The notes: generated from the letters alone by a model not told the origin. DNA of 25,106 nucleotides from Alkalihalobacillus alcalophilus ATCC 27647 = CGMCC 1.3604 (GCF_000292245.2 NZ_ALPT02000061.1:1-25106), one strand, 5' to 3'; positions 13,852 through 22,191 are shown, numbered from the stretch's first letter. Program-made: numbers and translations.

Positions 13852-13884
13852 TCCAATCGACTCCTAACCCCAAAATTAAAATCC

Positions 13885-13912
13885 CTCATACCTTGTTTAT
13901 TCTAAATGACAA
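13885..13912 (-). promoter_or_regulatory. Possible uppP promoter
   Basis: Minus-strand TTGTCA (13912-13907), a 16-base spacer and TATGAG (13890-13885), 34 bases before the gene. A 10-bp inverted repeat TTAATGTTTT / AAAACATTAA (13927-13952) lies just upstream and may instead mark the end of the exchanger transcript. Confidence 0.35.
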
Positions 13913-14013
13913 AAGTAAACAAATGGTTAATGTTTTGTAAAGAAAACATTAAGTTGGACAAGGGAAGTTACTACATCTATATTTTTATTTTATTAAAATA
14001 GACCAAGCAAATC

Positions 14014-14979
14014 TTAATTTCGAATAATAATATAAATTAAATAGATGACATACATTAGAACCAAAATACTTCCTTCCCCTTTTCCAACTGTATGCTTCGT
14101 CCGAGAAAAGATAAGCAAAATAAGAGTAAAGAAAATTAATATAATCACATCCAAAATGACTCTTGGATCAACGGTTAACGGTGTTATAGTTGCCGCAACC
14201 CCGAGCACAAACAAAATATTGAAGACACCACTGCCAACGATATTTCCTAATGCAATATCGCTTTCTTTTTTTATCGCGGCAATAATAGCTGTCACTAATT
14301 CCGGGGCAGAAGTTCCAATCGCAACAATCGTTAAACCAACTAACGTCTCACTCATACCAAGGTCGATCGCAATCGCTGAGCTACTTGAAACAACAAATTC
14401 TCCACCAAGTAAAATCGCCAGTAAACCTAAGATAGAAATCGCAATGGCTTTCCCCCACTTCTTTTCTTCACGAGGGATACTTACTTGCTTCCCTCTTTCT
14501 TTCTTTCTCTGCTTCCGAATAACCTCTAAAATATAATATAGAAACACTGCAAAGAGAACTAGAAAGATAATACCTTCGCTTCTTGTAATCACATTTTTGG
14601 CACCAGAGTGTAAAAATATATCATTCATAAAAATAAATAGTGTCACGCTTGCCAAAAGTGTAAACGGAATTTCCTTACGAATCGTATTATCTTGGACCGC
14701 CAACGGACTAATAATCGCCATAACCCCAACGATAAAGGTCATATTGAACAAATTACTACCAACCACATTACCGATCGCCATTTCAGAGCTTCCTCTCAGA
14801 GCTGCTAATATACTGATGATAACCTCTGGTGCACTTGTCCCAAATGCAACAATCGTTAATCCAATGACGAGTGGTGAAATCGATAAATATTTTGCCATAG
14901 TGGATGCACCATTAACAAAATAATTTGCTCCTCCAATTAGTACAACAAACCCTACTAGAAGTAATATGTAATCAAGCAA
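14014..14979 (-). CDS. Calcium/sodium antiporter of the CaCA superfamily (YrbG-like)
   Basis: 321 residues with about 10-11 membrane segments arranged as two inverted halves. Each half carries an alpha repeat. The first has VIGLTIVAFGTSAPE and GNVVGSNLFN, the second has LVGLTIVAIGTSAPE and GNIVGSGVFN; the two acidic residues coordinate the cation. A charged cytoplasmic loop (RKQRKKERGK) separates the halves. The protein probably exports Ca2+ in exchange for Na+ or H+. TTG 14979 is the start, 9 bases after GGGAGG. A 13-bp palindrome TATACT-C-AGTATA (15004-15016) lies just upstream and could be an operator. Confidence 0.9.
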   Translation of the reverse strand: MLDYILLLVGFVVLIGGANYFVNGASTMAKYLSISPLVIGLTIVAFGTSAPEVIISILAALRGSSEMAIGNVVGSNLFNMTFIVGVMAIISPLAVQDNTIRKEIPFTLLASVTLFIFMNDIFLHSGAKNVITRSEGIIFLVLFAVFLYYILEVIRKQRKKERGKQVSIPREEKKWGKAIAISILGLLAILLGGEFVVSSSSAIAIDLGMSETLVGLTIVAIGTSAPELVTAIIAAIKKESDIALGNIVGSGVFNILFVLGVAATITPLTVDPRVILDVIILIFFTLILLIFSRTKHTVGKGEGSILVLMYVIYLIYIIIRN

Positions 14980-15057
14980 TTTTCAAAGCCTCCCTGTTTT
15001 TTATATACTCAGTATAAACGTAAGTACTCATTCTTATTTTACTAAGTAGGAAAAAAT

Positions 15058-15100
15058 GAAAAAACCATCAATATTCACATAATGTGGTGAAGTTTGATGG
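15058..15100 (-). terminator. Intrinsic terminator of the hmoA-like gene
   Basis: Minus-strand CCATCAAACTTCACCACA faces TGTGAATATTGATGG with small internal mismatches, followed by six Ts. It lies 14 bases after the stop codon. Confidence 0.85.
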
Positions 15101-15113
15101 ATATATGTACTTA

Positions 15114-15431
15114 TTATCTAGCTGTTTTAAAAACTTTTACTTCATATAGATTTTGACTCATTTCAATAATATGCTCTGGTTTTGGTTTGCCACGGCTTTG
15201 ACGATGCCCTTCAAGATGAATATCGCTTTTTTCCCAGTTTTTCCAGTCTTGTTCTGATACCCAACGAATCACGACAATCACTTCTTCATCGCCACGGCGT
15301 TGTTTTTTTACAAGAACGGACATATCAATGAAGCCTGGTTGCTGTTCGATAACCCCTTCGCCACTAAAACGCTCGACCACTAAATGAGATGTACCCTCTT
15401 TAACAAGAATATTTTTATTTTGAAAAAACAT
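15114..15431 (-). CDS. hmoA: Heme-degrading monooxygenase (IsdG/HmoA family)
   Basis: A 105-residue ferredoxin-like (ABM) domain protein. Asn7, Trp66 and His76 occupy the places of the IsdG/IsdI catalytic triad (Asn, Trp, His), and the motif QQPGFIDMSVL is typical. The enzyme opens the heme ring with O2 to release iron in the cytoplasm. ATG 15431 is chosen because GGGAGAGGGG precedes it and because it gives the family length; the frame runs on to 15458 without support. A Fur-like box overlaps its promoter, fitting iron-limited expression. Monocistronic, with its own terminator. No heme uptake genes are next to it. Confidence 0.85.
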   Translation of the reverse strand: MFFQNKNILVKEGTSHLVVERFSGEGVIEQQPGFIDMSVLVKKQRRGDEEVIVVIRWVSEQDWKNWEKSDIHLEGHRQSRGKPKPEHIIEMSQNLYEVKVFKTAR

Positions 15432-15469
15432 GACAATACCCCTCTCCCGAAAGCACATAATCTCTCTTC

Positions 15470-15499
15470 ATCATAGTTAAGAAAGATTATTATTGTCAA
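15470..15499 (-). promoter_or_regulatory. hmoA promoter with overlapping Fur-like box
   Basis: Minus-strand TTGACA (15499-15494), 18 bases, TATGAT (15475-15470). TGACAAT-A-ATAATCT (15498-15484) overlaps the -35 and agrees with the 7-1-7 Fur box TGATAAT-N-ATTATCA at 11 of 14 positions. Confidence 0.6.
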
Positions 15500-15591
15500 T
15501 TAAAAACTACCCGATGTAAAGTTAATTTGGGAGCTGTTCTACTCTGAAGGGCACCATTCCCATTTGGATCTTTTGCCGCACTTTAGCTATA

Positions 15592-16191
15592 TTACCTAAA
15601 AACTTTCACCCGTTCTTCAATCGGTAAGAAACTTTTTTCAACCGGATTCTCGGCAGCAATTCCAAATGGCATTTGAGCAATCAGCCGCCATTTTATTGGA
15701 ATGTCCCATTTCTCTTTCATTTTTTCATCAACAATCGGATTATAATGTTGAATCGATGCCGCTAACCCTTCTTGCTCTAATGCTGTCCAGACAGCCACTT
15801 GTTGCATCCCAGATGATTGCTCAGACCAAGCAGTAAATTTTCCTTTAAATTTCGGTTTTTCTTTTTCATAGGCATTTGTTATTTCTTCATCATCAAAAAA
15901 GAGCACCGTGCCATAACCTGATTGAAATCCATTTAATTTCTTTTCTGTTAGTTCAAATTGCTCTCGCGAAACATTTGATTTTAATATATCTTTAGTCATT
16001 TGCCAAAATGTATCATGCTGTTCCCCAAATAAAATGGCGACCGTGCTGCTTTGAGAGTTAAAAGCGGTGGGCGAATGCTTAACAACTCTTGAAACTACCT
16101 CAATAATTCTTTCGTCCGAAATCGGAGAATCCTTTTCAACAACTCGAACGGTCCGTCTTTGCTCTACGGCCTTTAAAAATAGTTCACTCAT
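15592..16191 (-). CDS. Nitroreductase-like flavoprotein of the Frm2/Hbn1 group
   Basis: 199 residues from ATG 16191, which has AAAGGGG at good spacing; an upstream extension to 16230 is unsupported. The N-terminal RRTVRVV and the segment HSPTAFNSQSSTVAILFG are typical of the Frm2 type of nitroreductase fold, a short FMN-binding type in which AFNSQS contacts the flavin phosphate. These are dimeric cytosolic NAD(P)H oxidoreductases acting on nitroaromatics or quinones, and yeast relatives affect lipid and oxidative stress signalling. The physiological substrate is unknown. It has its own promoter (TTGACA-N18-TATGGT) and is probably monocistronic. Confidence 0.85.
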   Translation of the reverse strand: MSELFLKAVEQRRTVRVVEKDSPISDERIIEVVSRVVKHSPTAFNSQSSTVAILFGEQHDTFWQMTKDILKSNVSREQFELTEKKLNGFQSGYGTVLFFDDEEITNAYEKEKPKFKGKFTAWSEQSSGMQQVAVWTALEQEGLAASIQHYNPIVDEKMKEKWDIPIKWRLIAQMPFGIAAENPVEKSFLPIEERVKVFR

Positions 16192-16225
16192 GCGTACTAC
16201 CCCTTTCACTATTACATTGTTCATA

Positions 16226-16255
16226 ACCATAATTTATCGCATCGTTTTCTGTCAA
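16226..16255 (-). promoter_or_regulatory. Promoter of the nitroreductase-like gene
   Basis: Minus-strand TTGACA (16255-16250), an 18-base spacer and TATGGT (16231-16226), about 35 bases before the start codon. Confidence 0.5.
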
Positions 16256-16271
16256 GATAAAAGCGGACATG

Positions 16272-16321
16272 AAAAAAAGAGTCGAACCTACAAAGTCTAT
16301 TTGACTTAATAAGTACAACTC
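16272..16321 (-). terminator. Probable terminator of the small membrane protein gene
   Basis: Minus-strand GAGTTGTAC ... GTA ... CGACTC pair around an inner AAGTC/GACTT stem, followed by seven Ts (16278-16272). The structure is compound and less certain than the others. Confidence 0.5.
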
Positions 16322-16330
16322 CTTTCTGAT

Positions 16331-16519
16331 TTATTTGACTAGAAAATGATAGCCTCCGAGTAATAAGACGGCTAAAGCAAAGAGGATGTACGGTGTTTTA
16401 TGGAGAAGAAAATATTTGAATCCTTTTTTAGGGGCTCTCGTTTTTTGAGCGTGTTCCTTTTTGATTTCAGTTAAGCTTTCTTGTTCAAGTAAGACAGTGT
16501 CCTCTTGTTCCTCTCTCAA
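16331..16519 (-). CDS. Small single-pass membrane protein of unknown function
   Basis: About 62 residues. An acidic, charged N-terminal half (REEQEDTVLLEQESLTEIKK) is followed by basic residues (RAPKKGFKYF) and one C-terminal membrane helix (YILFALAVLLLGGYHFLV). This predicts a tail-anchored protein with its N-terminus in the cytoplasm. TTG 16519 is 8 bases after GAGG and is preferred; GTG 16528 is 3 bases after it. A promoter and a terminator frame the gene, which supports it being real. I recognise no family. It lies just downstream of copA, but its own promoter means no link to copper need exist. Confidence 0.6.
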   Translation of the reverse strand: MREEQEDTVLLEQESLTEIKKEHAQKTRAPKKGFKYFLLHKTPYILFALAVLLLGGYHFLVK

Positions 16520-16553
16520 TCCACTCACCTCGAGTCCATCCGATATTTCTTTT

Positions 16554-16581
16554 ATTATAACGAAAATTTTTAGACTTTAAA
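16554..16581 (-). promoter_or_regulatory. Promoter of the small membrane protein gene
   Basis: Minus-strand TTTAAA (16581-16576), 16 bases, perfect TATAAT (16559-16554), about 35 bases before the start codon. Confidence 0.5.
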
Positions 16582-16617
16582 AACAAATTTTTACAAATCA
16601 TCTATCTCATCAAAACC

Positions 16618-18834
16618 TCACTTATCAATCCGGACCTTCTGCAGTCTTAAGGCATTTAATACAACCGAGACAGAGCTAAAAGCCATCGCTGCGCCTGCTA
16701 ACCAAGGAGCTAGTAAACCAAAAGCGGCAATTGGAATCCCGACAAAATTATAAATAAAAGCAAAGAATAAATTTTGTTTAATATTTCGCATCGTTATATG
16801 ACTAATGGCAAGGGCATCCGCTACTCCATGTAAATCACCTTTCATTAAAGCGATGTCCGCTGCCTCAATTGCAATGTCTGTTCCAGTCCCAATCGCTATT
16901 CCAACATCCGCCACGACTAAAGCAGGGGCATCATTAATTCCGTCACCCACCATAGCCACCTTTTGACCTTGTTGTTGTAACTTTTGAATGACCTCGCTTT
17001 TCTGTTCTGGCAAAACCTCGGCAATCACTTGGTCAATTCCTACTTGTTTAGCGATCATTTTAGCTGTTCTTTCATTGTCGCCCGTCAACATAAGGACATT
17101 TATTCCTCGTTTACGTAAACGACTAATGGCTCCTTTAGAACCTGGCTTTATAATATCGGCAACAGCCATTAGGCCAATTAACCGGCGATTGCTCGCTAAT
17201 AAAATAACTGATTTCCCTTGCGCTTCTAACTCTGTTAACTTCGGCTCTGCTTTTTCTCTATTAATCCCTTCCCTATCAAAAAAGTGCCGAGTTCCTATTA
17301 AAATTTCCTTGCCTCCAAAATTTGCTCTAACCCCACCACCTGGTACAGCTTCAAAAAAGTCAGGTTCTTCGATAAGAAGATTTTGGGCTTTGGCGGCCGT
17401 GACAATCGCCTTTGCTAACGGATGTTCAGAATTTTTTTCCGCTGCTGCTGCTATTTTTAATAACTGATTTCGTGGGTAGTGATTAAAAACGATCACATCC
17501 GTTAAAGTTGGTTCCCCTTTTGTGATCGTTCCCGTCTTGTCCAAGACGACCGTATCAATCGATTGTGTATTTTCTAAATGCTCTCCACCTTTAAATAAAA
17601 GCCCAAACTCCGCGGCCCGTCCCGAACCAGCCATAATTGATGTCGGGGTTGCTAGTCCTAATGCACAAGGGCAAGCGATCACTAAAATCGAAATCGTGGG
17701 GATAAGAGCAGAAGCTAGCTCGCCAGGCATCACGTAAAAGTACCAAACGGTAAAAACGAGGAGTGCTATCACAATGACAATTGGGACAAAAATTCCAGCA
17801 ACCCGATCCGCTACTCTTTGAATGTTTGCTTTTGAACCTTGTGCTTCCTCTACCACTTTTACAATTTGAGCTAAGGCAGAATCTTCGCCAATTCTTATCG
17901 CTCTAACTTTGATCGCCCCATTGATATTAATAGTAGCTCCGATGACAGGATCTCCGACTTTTTTTTCAACTGGTAAACTTTCACCAGTAATGACCGATTC
18001 ATCAACAACCGTGCTCCCAGATTCAATCGTCCCATCCACAGGTATTTTTTCTCCAGGACGTATTCGGACGAGATCATTTTGGACCACTTCTTCTAATTTA
18101 ACAAGTTGTTCTTGACCATTTCGGATAACAAGGGCATTTTTTGCTTGTAAACGTAATAGCTGCTTAATCGCTTGACTCGTTCGACCTTTTGCTTTTAATT
18201 CAAAAAGCTTCCCAAGCATCACTAACGTAATAATGACTGCACTTGCTTCAAAATATAGTTCGACCATCCCTACATGTCCATTTATTCTTGCTTCAAACAT
18301 GAGATAAACACTATACAAATAAGCCGCACTCGTCCCTAGTGCAACAAGAACATCCATATTGGCACTTTTATTCCTTAATGCATGATACGCCCCGACATAG
18401 AATGGAGCTCCTACGATAAATTGGACAGGAGTTGCTAACATAAACTGGACAAAGGGATCAGTAAAAACTTGTGGAATGTACAAAATGGACAAGAAATGAA
18501 AGTGAGTAACCATTGTCCAAAACAAAGGAAGAGTTAAAACAAGCGAAAACCAAAATAACCTCATTTGATTTTTATAGGCTTTTAACTTTAATCCCTCTTT
18601 TTCCTTTTCTTCCTCTTCATTAAGTGCATGATAGCCTAACTTTGCGATGACTTCAGCAAAACGTTGACTCCCCACGACTTTGGGGTTATACGTGACTGTT
18701 GATCTTTCTAAAGCGTAATTCACATTTGCTGAAAATACCCCTTCGATTCGAGAAAGACCCTTTTCAATTCGAATCGCACATGCTGCACAAGTCATCCCTT
18801 CAATCTGAAGAGTCATCTCCTTTTGTTCAGACAA
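16618..18834 (-). CDS. copA: Copper-exporting P1B-type ATPase CopA
   Basis: Pumps Cu(I) out of the cytoplasm using ATP. 738 residues: one N-terminal metal-binding domain with GMTCAAC (13-19), membrane helices from about residue 90, TGES (284-287) in the actuator domain, the transport motif CPC (388-390), the phosphorylated Asp432 in DKTGT, SEHPL (469-473), and GDGINDAP in the P-domain. All catalytic motifs are intact. B. subtilis CopA has two N-terminal metal-binding domains (about 802 residues), so this protein has lost or never had one. TTG 18834 follows GGGGG at 8 bases. Last gene of csoR-copZ-copA, separated from copZ by a strong hairpin. No terminator is evident downstream. Confidence 0.95.
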   Translation of the reverse strand: MSEQKEMTLQIEGMTCAACAIRIEKGLSRIEGVFSANVNYALERSTVTYNPKVVGSQRFAEVIAKLGYHALNEEEEKEKEGLKLKAYKNQMRLFWFSLVLTLPLFWTMVTHFHFLSILYIPQVFTDPFVQFMLATPVQFIVGAPFYVGAYHALRNKSANMDVLVALGTSAAYLYSVYLMFEARINGHVGMVELYFEASAVIITLVMLGKLFELKAKGRTSQAIKQLLRLQAKNALVIRNGQEQLVKLEEVVQNDLVRIRPGEKIPVDGTIESGSTVVDESVITGESLPVEKKVGDPVIGATININGAIKVRAIRIGEDSALAQIVKVVEEAQGSKANIQRVADRVAGIFVPIVIVIALLVFTVWYFYVMPGELASALIPTISILVIACPCALGLATPTSIMAGSGRAAEFGLLFKGGEHLENTQSIDTVVLDKTGTITKGEPTLTDVIVFNHYPRNQLLKIAAAAEKNSEHPLAKAIVTAAKAQNLLIEEPDFFEAVPGGGVRANFGGKEILIGTRHFFDREGINREKAEPKLTELEAQGKSVILLASNRRLIGLMAVADIIKPGSKGAISRLRKRGINVLMLTGDNERTAKMIAKQVGIDQVIAEVLPEQKSEVIQKLQQQGQKVAMVGDGINDAPALVVADVGIAIGTGTDIAIEAADIALMKGDLHGVADALAISHITMRNIKQNLFFAFIYNFVGIPIAAFGLLAPWLAGAAMAFSSVSVVLNALRLQKVRIDK

Positions 18835-18858
18835 ACACTACACCCCCGTAACTACACA

Positions 18859-18896
18859 ATGAGGCCCCTTTGTATGTATAAACAAAGAGGCCTCAT
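18859..18896 (-). promoter_or_regulatory. Intercistronic hairpin between copZ and copA
   Basis: Minus-strand ATGAGGCCTCTTTGT and ACAAAGGGGCCTCAT pair over all 15 positions (one G-U) around an 8-base loop. No T-run follows, so it is likely an mRNA-stabilising or partially terminating structure that sets the copZ:copA ratio. It begins 5 bases after the copZ stop. Confidence 0.75.
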
Positions 18897-18900
18897 CGAT

Positions 18901-19104
18901 TTATTTTACGTCATATCCTTGCTCTTCAATTGTTTCGGTAATTTGAGCCAACGTTACTTTATCAGCATCAAACTGTACTTCCACTTTTCCATTCGATAAA
19001 TCGACACTCACTTGGGAAACACCGCTTAATTCTCCAACATTGCTTTCCACCGCTTTTACACAGTGACCACATGACATTCCTTCAACATTCAATACTTCTT
19101 TCAT
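18901..19104 (-). CDS. copZ: Copper chaperone CopZ
   Basis: A 67-residue heavy-metal-associated domain with the Cu(I)-binding motif GMSCGHC at 9-15 and a full beta-alpha-beta-beta-alpha-beta pattern ending in EEQGYDV. It binds Cu(I) in the cytoplasm and hands it to CopA. The length equals that of known CopZ proteins. The ATG has an AGGAGGAG ribosome site. It lies 63 bases after csoR and before copA in one operon. Confidence 0.95.
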   Translation of the reverse strand: MKEVLNVEGMSCGHCVKAVESNVGELSGVSQVSVDLSNGKVEVQFDADKVTLAQITETIEEQGYDVK

Positions 19105-19167
19105 CTTGTACTCCTCCTATGTCTCTTTAATGTTTATTCAGACTTCTAAAAAAAATTCCTTTACTTT

Positions 19168-19458
19168 TTAACGAATCATTCTTTTTACGACTGTCATTAA
19201 CTCATCAATCGCTTCTTCACCATTGCATTCTTGAATTGCTTTTGATACACAATGATGGGTATGATCTTCTGTCAAAGCAACAGAGACTTTATTTAGAGCC
19301 GCTTGCACCGCTGCAATTTGATTCAAAATATCGACACAATAACGGTCCGATTCGACCATACTATGAATGCCTCGAACTTGCCCTTCAATACGCTTAAGTC
19401 GATTTAGCAATTGTTGCTTATTTGGCTGTACCGTCTTCTTTGCAGAGTGTTCGCTCAT
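19168..19458 (-). CDS. csoR: Copper-sensing repressor CsoR
   Basis: A 96-residue all-helical repressor. Cys41, His66 and Cys70 match the Cu(I) ligands Cys45, His70 and Cys74 of B. subtilis CsoR with a constant offset of four. The N-terminal LLNRLKRIEGQVRGI is the DNA-contact helix of this family. Cu(I) binding releases the operator and switches on copZ-copA. It is the first gene of the operon and so is probably autoregulated through the palindrome at 19484. ATG 19458 follows GAGGTGGGG. Confidence 0.95.
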   Translation of the reverse strand: MSEHSAKKTVQPNKQQLLNRLKRIEGQVRGIHSMVESDRYCVDILNQIAAVQAALNKVSVALTEDHTHHCVSKAIQECNGEEAIDELMTVVKRMIR

Positions 19459-19483
19459 AGCCCCACCTCGTTTCTTTTATACA

Positions 19484-19496
19484 TATACCCCGTATA
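19484..19496 (-). promoter_or_regulatory. CsoR operator overlapping the csoR-copZ-copA promoter
   Basis: TATAC-CCC-GTATA is a perfect 5-3-5 palindrome with the G/C tract flanked by TATA that CsoR sites show. It lies 26 bases before csoR. On the minus strand TTGTAG (19503-19498), 16 bases and TATAAA (19481-19476) frame it as a possible promoter. Confidence 0.7.
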
Positions 19497-19504
19497 CCTA
19501 CAAT

Positions 19505-19720
19505 AACATATTTTAATATGATGTCAAGATTGCCAAATCACCACAAACGACTCTTTTAATAACCTTAAAAACACCTGTTAGTTAAAATATATTGTTTCAA
19601 CTCTTGAAACTTCTTTAACATGTGGCTGACGAAACTTTGCATTTTATTTCTTTATTAAATAAGGTAGTTGCCACTGTTGATGCATAGCCTATTCGAGCTG
19701 TAAGTGGGGGTTTTCATCAT
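19505..19720. other. Gene-free stretch between the copper operon and repeat array C
   Basis: No open frame with a ribosome site is seen. A short inverted repeat GTTTCA-ACTCT-TGAAAC lies near 19597. Nothing else is recognisable before the repeats start. Confidence 0.4.
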
Positions 19721-19890
19721 TTTCATTACCTATCCCCGTTTTTTCGTACCGTAATTCGGCGACTCCTCAAGTTTCATTACCTATCCCTATTTATTCGCAC
19801 CGTAATTCGGCAAATCCTCAAGTTTCATTACCTATCACCTTTTATTCGTACCGTAATCGAACACACCGCTCGTTTTCATTACGAATCGCC
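19721..19890 (+). repeat. 51-bp tandem repeat array C (three units plus a partial)
   Basis: Units start with TTTCATTAC at 19721, 19772, 19823 and 19874, exactly 51 bases apart. Box 2 here is TTATTCGCACCGTAATTCGG-like and the linker is CGACTCCTCAAG-like, differing from arrays A and B. It lies in the divergent gap between csoR and pncA. Confidence 0.92.
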
Positions 19891-20041
19891 ACAGTTTAGA
19901 TGTACTGTTTAACCGGTAGGGATGTTTTTCAATGTCCTCTTCGCTCTTTCTATGTGGGTCTCATCAGCCATTCTATTACCGGATCCAATTGAGGCAAAAC
20001 CAATTGCGAGCTCTTCCTTTATTTTACTTGCTTAAAGGGAT

Positions 20042-20047
20042 TATAAT
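20042..20047 (+). promoter_or_regulatory. -10 box of the pncA-pncB operon
   Basis: A perfect TATAAT 40 bases before the pncA start. The -35 region (TTTATT/TTATTT) is weak, so an activator or other control is possible. Confidence 0.45.
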
Positions 20048-20087
20048 AAAAGAAGGAAATGAACCATACAATAAGGGGGTATCATAA

Positions 20088-20642
20088 ATGACAAAAGCAC
20101 TCATTAATATCGATTATACAAATGACTTTGTCCTAACAGATGGAGCTCTTACTTGTGGAGAACCTGGTCAAGCCATTGAAAATGCCATTACTGAAATAAC
20201 CAAAACATTTATTGAGCAAGGTGATTTCACTATCTTTGCTATTGATTGCCATCAAGAAGACGACCCATTCCATCCAGAATCTAAACTTTTTCCTGCTCAT
20301 AATATTAAAGGGACAGAAGGACGATCTTTATATGGAAAATTAGCAAAGGTATATGAGCAGTTTCAACAATTGCCTCATGTTAAATGGATAGACAAAACAA
20401 GGTACTCGGCTTTCGCTGGGACAAACATAGAAATTTTATTACGTGAAAGAGGCGTCAAAGAGGTTCATTTAGTTGGCGTTTGTACTGATATTTGCGTTCT
20501 TCATACAGCTGTCGATGCTTATAATAAAGGGTTTGAAGTCGTTATTTATGAAAAAGCTGTTGCTAGTTTCGATGGACAAGGTCACGAATGGGCCTTGCGT
20601 CATTTCGAGAATAGTTTAGGAGCAAAGGTGATTAAGCGGTAA
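20088..20642 (+). CDS. pncA: Nicotinamidase
   Basis: Hydrolyses nicotinamide to nicotinate and ammonia, the first step of the NAD salvage (Preiss-Handler) pathway, in the cytoplasm. 184 residues of the isochorismatase-like cysteine hydrolase fold with the complete triad Asp9 (NIDYTNDF), Lys103 (DKTRYSAF) and Cys136 (GVCTDICVLHTA). Asp53, His55 and His71 are the likely Zn/Fe ligands. B. subtilis YueJ (183 residues) is the close counterpart. The ATG follows AAGGGGG. pncB follows after 35 bases, the same order as yueJ-yueK, so the operon performs the first two salvage steps. Confidence 0.95.
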   Translation: MTKALINIDYTNDFVLTDGALTCGEPGQAIENAITEITKTFIEQGDFTIFAIDCHQEDDPFHPESKLFPAHNIKGTEGRSLYGKLAKVYEQFQQLPHVKWIDKTRYSAFAGTNIEILLRERGVKEVHLVGVCTDICVLHTAVDAYNKGFEVVIYEKAVASFDGQGHEWALRHFENSLGAKVIKR

Positions 20643-20677
20643 GCTTCTAAATGGTTTAAACAAATGGAGGTTCCAGA

Positions 20678-22156
20678 ATGAAAAAGCAATATTTAGATGA
20701 TAGTTTAGCTTTACACACTGATTTATACCAAATTAATATGGCCGAAACCTATTGGGAAGACAATGTTCATGAAAGGAAAGCAGTCTTTGAACTTTTTTTC
20801 CGTAAGCTTCCTTTCGGTAATGGTTATGCCGTTTTTGCTGGTTTGGAAAGAGTTATTGATTTCCTGCAAAACTTTCACTTCAGCGAGTCTGATATTAACT
20901 ACTTACGTGATGATTGTGGGTATAAAGAAGATTTTCTCGATTATTTAAAAACTGTTCGATTCACTGGTACAGTTCGTTCAATGAAAGAAGGCGAAATCGT
21001 CTTTGGCAATGAGCCTTTAATTCGAATTGAAGCCCCTTTAGTAGAAGCTCAACTCATTGAAACAGCGATTTTAAATATCGTGAATTACCAAACATTGATT
21101 GCCACAAAAGCAGCTCGTATTAAACATGTTCTTGGTGATGCAACCGCGATGGAGTTCGGTACAAGACGAGCTCAAGAAATGGATGCCGCTATTTGGGGAA
21201 CTCGTGCTGCGATTATTGGAGGATTTGATGCGACTTCAAATGTTCGGGCCGGGAAAATGTTTAACATTCCTATAGCTGGAACACACGCTCACTCGATGAT
21301 CCAAGCGTATCGTGATGAATATACAGCCTTCCATAAGTATGCTCGTCGTCATAAAGACTGTGTCTTTTTGGTCGATACATATAATACCTTAAAATCAGGC
21401 GTACCGAATGCGATAAAAGTAGCCAATGAACTTGGTGATAAAATTAACTTCAAAGGAGTTCGACTCGATAGTGGAGATTTAGCCTTCCTTTCTAAAAAAG
21501 TAAGGAAAATGTTAGATGAAGCCGGATATCCAAACACGAAAATCGTCGCTTCAAATGACTTAGACGAATCAACAATTATGAACCTCAAACAACAAGGAGC
21601 TCAAATTGACATTTGGGGCATTGGTACAAAGTTAATTACGGCCTACGATCAGCCAGCCTTAGGTGCTGTGTATAAACTCGTCTCAATAGAAGATGAAAAT
21701 GAAACGATGCTAGATACGATCAAAATAAGTGGAAACCCAGAAAAGGTAACAACACCAGGGCTAAAAAGAGTGTATCGAATTATAAACCGTTATACGAAAA
21801 AGTCCGAGGGCGACTATATTACCCTTGAACATGAAGATCCTCAAAATGAGGAAGTCCTGCATATGTTCCATCCAGTTCATACGTTTATCAGCAAATATGT
21901 ACGCCATTTTGATGCGGTCGATTTACATGAGATTATTTTTAAAGACGGAAAGTTCGTTTATGAATTGCCATCACTACAAAAAATACGCAGTTATACAGAA
22001 AGCCAATTGCACTTACTGTGGGATGAGTATAAACGCACCCTTCACCCTGAAGAGTATCCCGTCGATTTAAGTGAAGCCTGTTATCAAAATAAAATCGACA
22101 ACATCAAACTCGTCAAAGAAAAAGTCGAAACATTCATCCAAGAACACAGTGATTAA
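20678..22156 (+). CDS. pncB: Nicotinate phosphoribosyltransferase
   Basis: Joins nicotinate to PRPP to give nicotinate mononucleotide, using the product of PncA. 492 residues (B. subtilis YueK about 490). Family features seen are the N-terminal LALHTDLYQINMAETYW, EFGTRRAQEMDAA, the histidine segment GTHAHSMIQAY that holds the phosphorylated His, and DTYNTLKSGV. It appears intact. ATG 20678 follows TGGAGG. The stop codon TAA lies inside the first bases of a half copy of the 117-bp element. A convergent gene follows, with a hairpin between them. Confidence 0.95.
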   Translation: MKKQYLDDSLALHTDLYQINMAETYWEDNVHERKAVFELFFRKLPFGNGYAVFAGLERVIDFLQNFHFSESDINYLRDDCGYKEDFLDYLKTVRFTGTVRSMKEGEIVFGNEPLIRIEAPLVEAQLIETAILNIVNYQTLIATKAARIKHVLGDATAMEFGTRRAQEMDAAIWGTRAAIIGGFDATSNVRAGKMFNIPIAGTHAHSMIQAYRDEYTAFHKYARRHKDCVFLVDTYNTLKSGVPNAIKVANELGDKINFKGVRLDSGDLAFLSKKVRKMLDEAGYPNTKIVASNDLDESTIMNLKQQGAQIDIWGIGTKLITAYDQPALGAVYKLVSIEDENETMLDTIKISGNPEKVTTPGLKRVYRIINRYTKKSEGDYITLEHEDPQNEEVLHMFHPVHTFISKYVRHFDAVDLHEIIFKDGKFVYELPSLQKIRSYTESQLHLLWDEYKRTLHPEEYPVDLSEACYQNKIDNIKLVKEKVETFIQEHSD

Positions 22157-22191
22157 AAAGCGGAGGGCAGCGTTTAGGAACGAGGAAAAAT
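22151..22191 (+). repeat. Left half of the 117-bp stem-loop element (degenerate third copy)
   Basis: GATTAAAAAGCGGAGGGCAG followed by GAACGAGGAAAAAT parallels the left arm of the copies at 5223 and 5345. As at 5223 it overlaps the stop codon of the upstream gene. No right arm (TTTTTCTCGAGC) is found in the next 200 bases. Confidence 0.6.
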
